Below, in pieces: positions 61,441 to 64,000 of a DNA stretch of 64,000 nucleotides. This stretch comes from Murimonas intestini (GTDB taxonomy: Bacteria > Bacillota > Clostridia > Lachnospirales > Lachnospiraceae). Location: the NCBI GenBank assembly GCA_003148945.1, contig QGGY01000013.1, positions 1 through 64,000 on the forward strand. Direction: 5' to 3'. Every line of letters starts with the position of its first letter. Positions within the stretch are counted from its first letter, which is position 1. The notes under the pieces are model-generated. The model was not told where the DNA came from. It saw only the letters and a list, made by a program, of their open reading frames with translations, and searched no databases. Both the position numbers and the translations under genes were made by a program.

Positions 61441-61665
61441 TTATTGTATCTGAAACTGCCCACGGCTGTCTGTCAGATAGGATATATTGTTTCCCGTGCT
61501 GCCCAGCCCAATCAGCAGGGCACCTAACGGGTTGATTTCAAAGCTTAAGTAACGCGGGTCTTTCCACGGATACTGGTCAATAAACTGGAGCCCGGCCTGC
61601 TCCCAGCAGGAGCTTTCCGCTCCCACTTTTTCTGAATCTGTATATTTACATGTATACTTTCTCAT
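61441..61665 (-). pseudogene. Truncated carbohydrate-binding (CBM9-like) protein
   Basis: A 74-residue frame. Residues ~15-65 (SSCWEQAGLQFIDQYPW, DPRYLSFEINPLGALLIGLG) resemble the middle of CBM9-like carbohydrate-binding proteins (DSCVEFF...YxNFEINPxGA), which are normally ~200 residues. The N-terminal sheet and the C-terminal half are missing. It is probably a deletion relic in the operon. Confidence 0.5.
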
Positions 61666-61688
61666 TTTTTTCTTTCTGTTTTTAGAAA

Positions 61689-61731
61689 CCTGCCCATAGC
61701 CGTAAAAAATATATGTAAGGCTATGAGCAGG
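61689..61731 (-). terminator. Hairpin after solute-binding protein gene
   Basis: CCTGC.CATAGCC and GGCTATG.GCAGG pair with one mismatch around a 17-base loop; on the minus strand TTTCTAAAAAC follows. This fits the partial terminator or mRNA-stabilising hairpin common after abundant binding-protein genes. Confidence 0.5.
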
Positions 61732-61759
61732 TTCTATTTCACTTTCGTAAATCAGTCTC

Positions 61760-61795
61760 GCCTGTGCTGCCGGTCACGGAGTGAACAGCAATGCG
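61760..61795. repeat. Fragment of dispersed repeat, copy C
   Basis: GGTCACGGAGTGAACAG is the reverse complement of the left end of the 146-bp element. It sits just after the solute-binding protein stop. Confidence 0.5.
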
Positions 61796-61804
61796 CCTGT
61801 CTGT

Positions 61805-63328
61805 TTATTTAGAAGCTACAAATTCATCTACCTGCCGCTGAAGCTCATCTATGATCTCCTGCAGGCCAAGGCCGTCTAATGCTTCTCTGTACTCAGCAAT
61901 GGCAGCGTCAACGTCTTTCACATCGCCCCTGTGCAGTTCATAGGCATATTCTGACACAATAGATGAGCAGGCTGCGATCTCATTCTGGACAGCAGACAGG
62001 TCGGGAGCAAATCCCATCAGAGTATTATCCGGAGCAGTGTTCACACCGTCGCAAATTTTCTTGTACATATCAGCATCCGGCACTGCTTCCGGCGCCAACA
62101 GCATATCAAAACTGGCCATTGTGTAGTTTGGAGTTACCCAGTCATAACCGGTAAGTGACTTGAATCTGCCATCTACTTCCTCATAGTTCACACCTTTTAC
62201 ACCATAGGCAAGCATATTACGGTAATCAGCATTTGTATTGACATACTGCAGATATTTAACAGCTGCATCAACCTTTTTTGAATTCAGAGGAATACAGTTC
62301 ACGCTGCCTAATGCTGCAGTTGACTTCAAAAACGGTCCTCCGGCATCTGCCAGTATTGTGTCATAACCTACTGCTTCGCCTCCCCATACTGTGTACTGTG
62401 CGCCATCCCAGCCTACACCTCTGGAGATCACTCCGCGCGGATGGCTGTCTACCTGAGCAGCAGCGATACCGTTGGACAGACCTTCATCAGCCCACTTTTT
62501 CAACGTCTTCAGATCTTCAACATATTCCGGATCATCATACATCCACTGTACCGTAGGATGCTCATCCCCAAAGTTTTTAACACCTATCTCCAGATCCTGT
62601 GCACTGAGGATATCCCATTCGATTTTAATACTCCAGTCGCCGCGCTTGTCCATCATGTACGCATTCGTAGCCTCCTCAGCAGAACGGTTGCTTTCAGGCG
62701 CCTCTTTCATCCATGCATTTATCTTTTCCAGAGCCGGCGTCATGCTGTCCAGACGTACATTAGCCTTGTTAAAATCATCCGTAGCGCCAAGCTCTGCCAG
62801 AAGATCTTCTTCACCGATCCAGAACTGTGTCTCAGCAGTATCTTTCCATGTAGGCACACCAAATATACGGTCATTAACCTTTACGCCATCCCACAAAATA
62901 CCTGGAATCTTCTCCCACAGCTCCGGTGCCTGCTCCGGCAGTATATCTGTCAGATCAACAAAATAATTATTCATGGCAGAACCACGGTAATCTGCAAACC
63001 AGTTTGCAGATGTCACGATATCTACATCGCTGTCACCCGCTGTTAAAGCAGACACGGTGGGGGCATCATCTGAACCCTGGAATTGGAAATCCACAGTTAT
63101 CCCTATATCCTCTGCTGATTTTTCGTTCAATGCCTTTACTACGTCAGCCGGTTTATTAGGGGCTGTACCCGCAATATACCAGACCAGATTAACTGTTTCA
63201 TCTTCTCCCGCTGCCTTTACCCCTGCAGACAGATCACCGCCAAAAGTTCCAAAACTCCCGCCTGCCAGCGTAGTTGCCAGCATTGTCCCTGCCCATAATG
63301 CAGAAACCATTTTCTTTGTTCTTCTCAT
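61805..63328 (-). CDS. ABC sugar transporter solute-binding protein
   Basis: This 507-residue extracellular binding protein has a signal peptide (MRRTKKMVSALWAGTMLATT...), the opening sheet VNLVWYIAGTAPNKPADVVK and a C-terminal VPDADMYKKICDGVNTAP. It resembles CUT1-family oligosaccharide binders of the large DUF3502-like type. The ATG at 63328 follows AGGAGG. No lipobox Cys is seen near the signal end, unlike most Gram-positive binding proteins. Confidence 0.85.
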   Translation of the reverse strand: MRRTKKMVSALWAGTMLATTLAGGSFGTFGGDLSAGVKAAGEDETVNLVWYIAGTAPNKPADVVKALNEKSAEDIGITVDFQFQGSDDAPTVSALTAGDSDVDIVTSANWFADYRGSAMNNYFVDLTDILPEQAPELWEKIPGILWDGVKVNDRIFGVPTWKDTAETQFWIGEEDLLAELGATDDFNKANVRLDSMTPALEKINAWMKEAPESNRSAEEATNAYMMDKRGDWSIKIEWDILSAQDLEIGVKNFGDEHPTVQWMYDDPEYVEDLKTLKKWADEGLSNGIAAAQVDSHPRGVISRGVGWDGAQYTVWGGEAVGYDTILADAGGPFLKSTAALGSVNCIPLNSKKVDAAVKYLQYVNTNADYRNMLAYGVKGVNYEEVDGRFKSLTGYDWVTPNYTMASFDMLLAPEAVPDADMYKKICDGVNTAPDNTLMGFAPDLSAVQNEIAACSSIVSEYAYELHRGDVKDVDAAIAEYREALDGLGLQEIIDELQRQVDEFVASK

Positions 63329-63426
63329 AAGAATATCCTCCTGTTTTTTATTTATTATTAACCCCCTCAAGGAATTAATTTCCCGTAACTGTTCAGTTTT
63401 TACAGCGCGAAACGACGTTTTTGCCA

Positions 63427-64000
63427 TCAGCCCTTTACCGCACCTACAGTAAGACCTGAAATAAAGTATTTTTGAAAAAAAGGATAGATCAGCGCGATAG
63501 GTGTCACCGTAATTACTACCAGCGCCATACGTATACCATCCTCCGGCAGATTCTGCCTCATAGCTGCCATTGTCATATCTGACAGATAAGGGTTATCCGC
63601 CAGGAACATAATATCCTTCTCGATACGCATCAGCATATACTGAAGAGGCCAGAGTTTCTGATCTCCAACTACATACAGCAGCGCATTCTGCCAGTCATTC
63701 CAATAGGCAAATGAAAGAAACAGGCCGATCGTCGCCATTGCAGGCAGTGAGATTGGAATAACGACCTTGAAGAATATACGCAGCTGGGATGCACCATCCA
63801 TCTTTGCAGATTCAATAAGTTCCTCCGGAACTGTAGATGTAAAAAATGTCCGGAATACAATAATATAAAATGAATTTACAGCCACAGGCAAAATGAGCGC
63901 CCATATACTATTTCTCAGATTCAGAAGCTGTGTGTTGACAAGGTAGCTTGCTGTCAGTCCGCCATTAAATAACATGGGGATAAATACCAGCATTGTGTAC
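63427..64000 (-). CDS. ABC sugar transporter permease, MalG/CUT1 type (N-terminus beyond window)
   Basis: The last ~190 residues of a permease with about four membrane helices and the EAA loop EELIESAKMDGASQLRIFFK that docks the ATPase. The frame runs through the window edge. It ends IYPFFQKYFISGLTVGAVKG, the typical CUT1 permease end. It precedes the solute-binding gene by about 100 bases. Confidence 0.9.
   Translation of the reverse strand, partial: YTMLVFIPMLFNGGLTASYLVNTQLLNLRNSIWALILPVAVNSFYIIVFRTFFTSTVPEELIESAKMDGASQLRIFFKVVIPISLPAMATIGLFLSFAYWNDWQNALLYVVGDQKLWPLQYMLMRIEKDIMFLADNPYLSDMTMAAMRQNLPEDGIRMALVVITVTPIALIYPFFQKYFISGLTVGAVKG

Noticed and set aside
1-64000. CRISPR array, rRNA operon or replication origin
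   Set aside because: No regularly spaced repeats, rRNA segments or DnaA-box clusters were seen.

Overview
The window looks like chromosomal DNA of an anaerobic gut Firmicute of the Lachnospiraceae (Clostridium cluster XIVa) type. The support is SpoVT, a LysRS with a C-terminal tRNA-binding domain, orphan KtrA, DUF6145-like and CvfB genes, AGGAGG ribosome sites, and several Glu/Thr-rich exported proteins. Species cannot be fixed from the sequence. Almost every gene is on the minus strand; the plus-strand exceptions are an AraC regulator, a CDF transporter, nicotinate phosphoribosyltransferase and a D,D-carboxypeptidase.

Region 1 (1-12.1 kb) is accessory. It holds a YwbE-like gene, a glyoxalase relic, a sugar acetyltransferase and MATE pump opposite an AraC regulator, and a five-gene minus-strand operon (4.2-8.9 kb): WYL regulator, membrane protein, CxxCxxCC mini-protein, glycine-zipper membrane protein and propeller-like protein. 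I cannot assign a function to this operon, and it is a candidate undescribed system. Next comes a tandem, mostly decayed array of MNT nucleotidyltransferase/HEPN toxin-antitoxin pairs (9-11.3 kb), with shared promoter modules and a stray ywbE fragment, then a stretch of gene debris (ptsI-like and class II aldolase-like pieces).

Region 2 (12.1-33.1 kb) is core housekeeping: lysS, greA, dusB, birA, argF, an SPFH/NfeD pair, a SleB-type hydrolase, an rRNA methyltransferase, ktrA, pfkA, dnaE, a CPBP protease, a methyltransferase, ridA, cvfB and an acyl-ACP thioesterase. Region 3 (33.1-40.4 kb) has two identical tRNA-Gln(CUG) genes bracketing a two-component system and a small exported peptide, then CDF, pncB, a peptidase and spoVT.

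Region 4 (40.6-45 kb) encodes a large Glu/Thr-rich cell-surface protein. Upstream lies a 294-bp segment bounded by perfect 19-bp inverted repeats, and a tyrosine recombinase gene follows. A near-consensus promoter inside the segment points away from the surface gene, so this reads as a phase-variable promoter switch captured in the OFF orientation. After a PrsA-like lipoprotein comes a gene-free 1.1 kb (46.5-47.6 kb). It holds two convergent copies of a ~360-nt element whose helices differ in sequence but keep their pairing, which is strong evidence for a large structured RNA.

Region 5 (47.6-64 kb) is one long carbohydrate operon read leftwards: ABC permease (cut by the window end), solute-binding protein, nitrilase, two Gfo/Idh oxidoreductases, an enolase-superfamily enzyme, a TIM-barrel isomerase, NagA, GH4, a GlcNAc-kinase-like protein, GH38, NagB and GH1. 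Together they suggest uptake and breakdown of mannose- and N-acetylglucosamine-containing glycans, plus an oxidative branch for an unusual sugar or amide. A 146-bp MITE-like repeat interrupts this operon.
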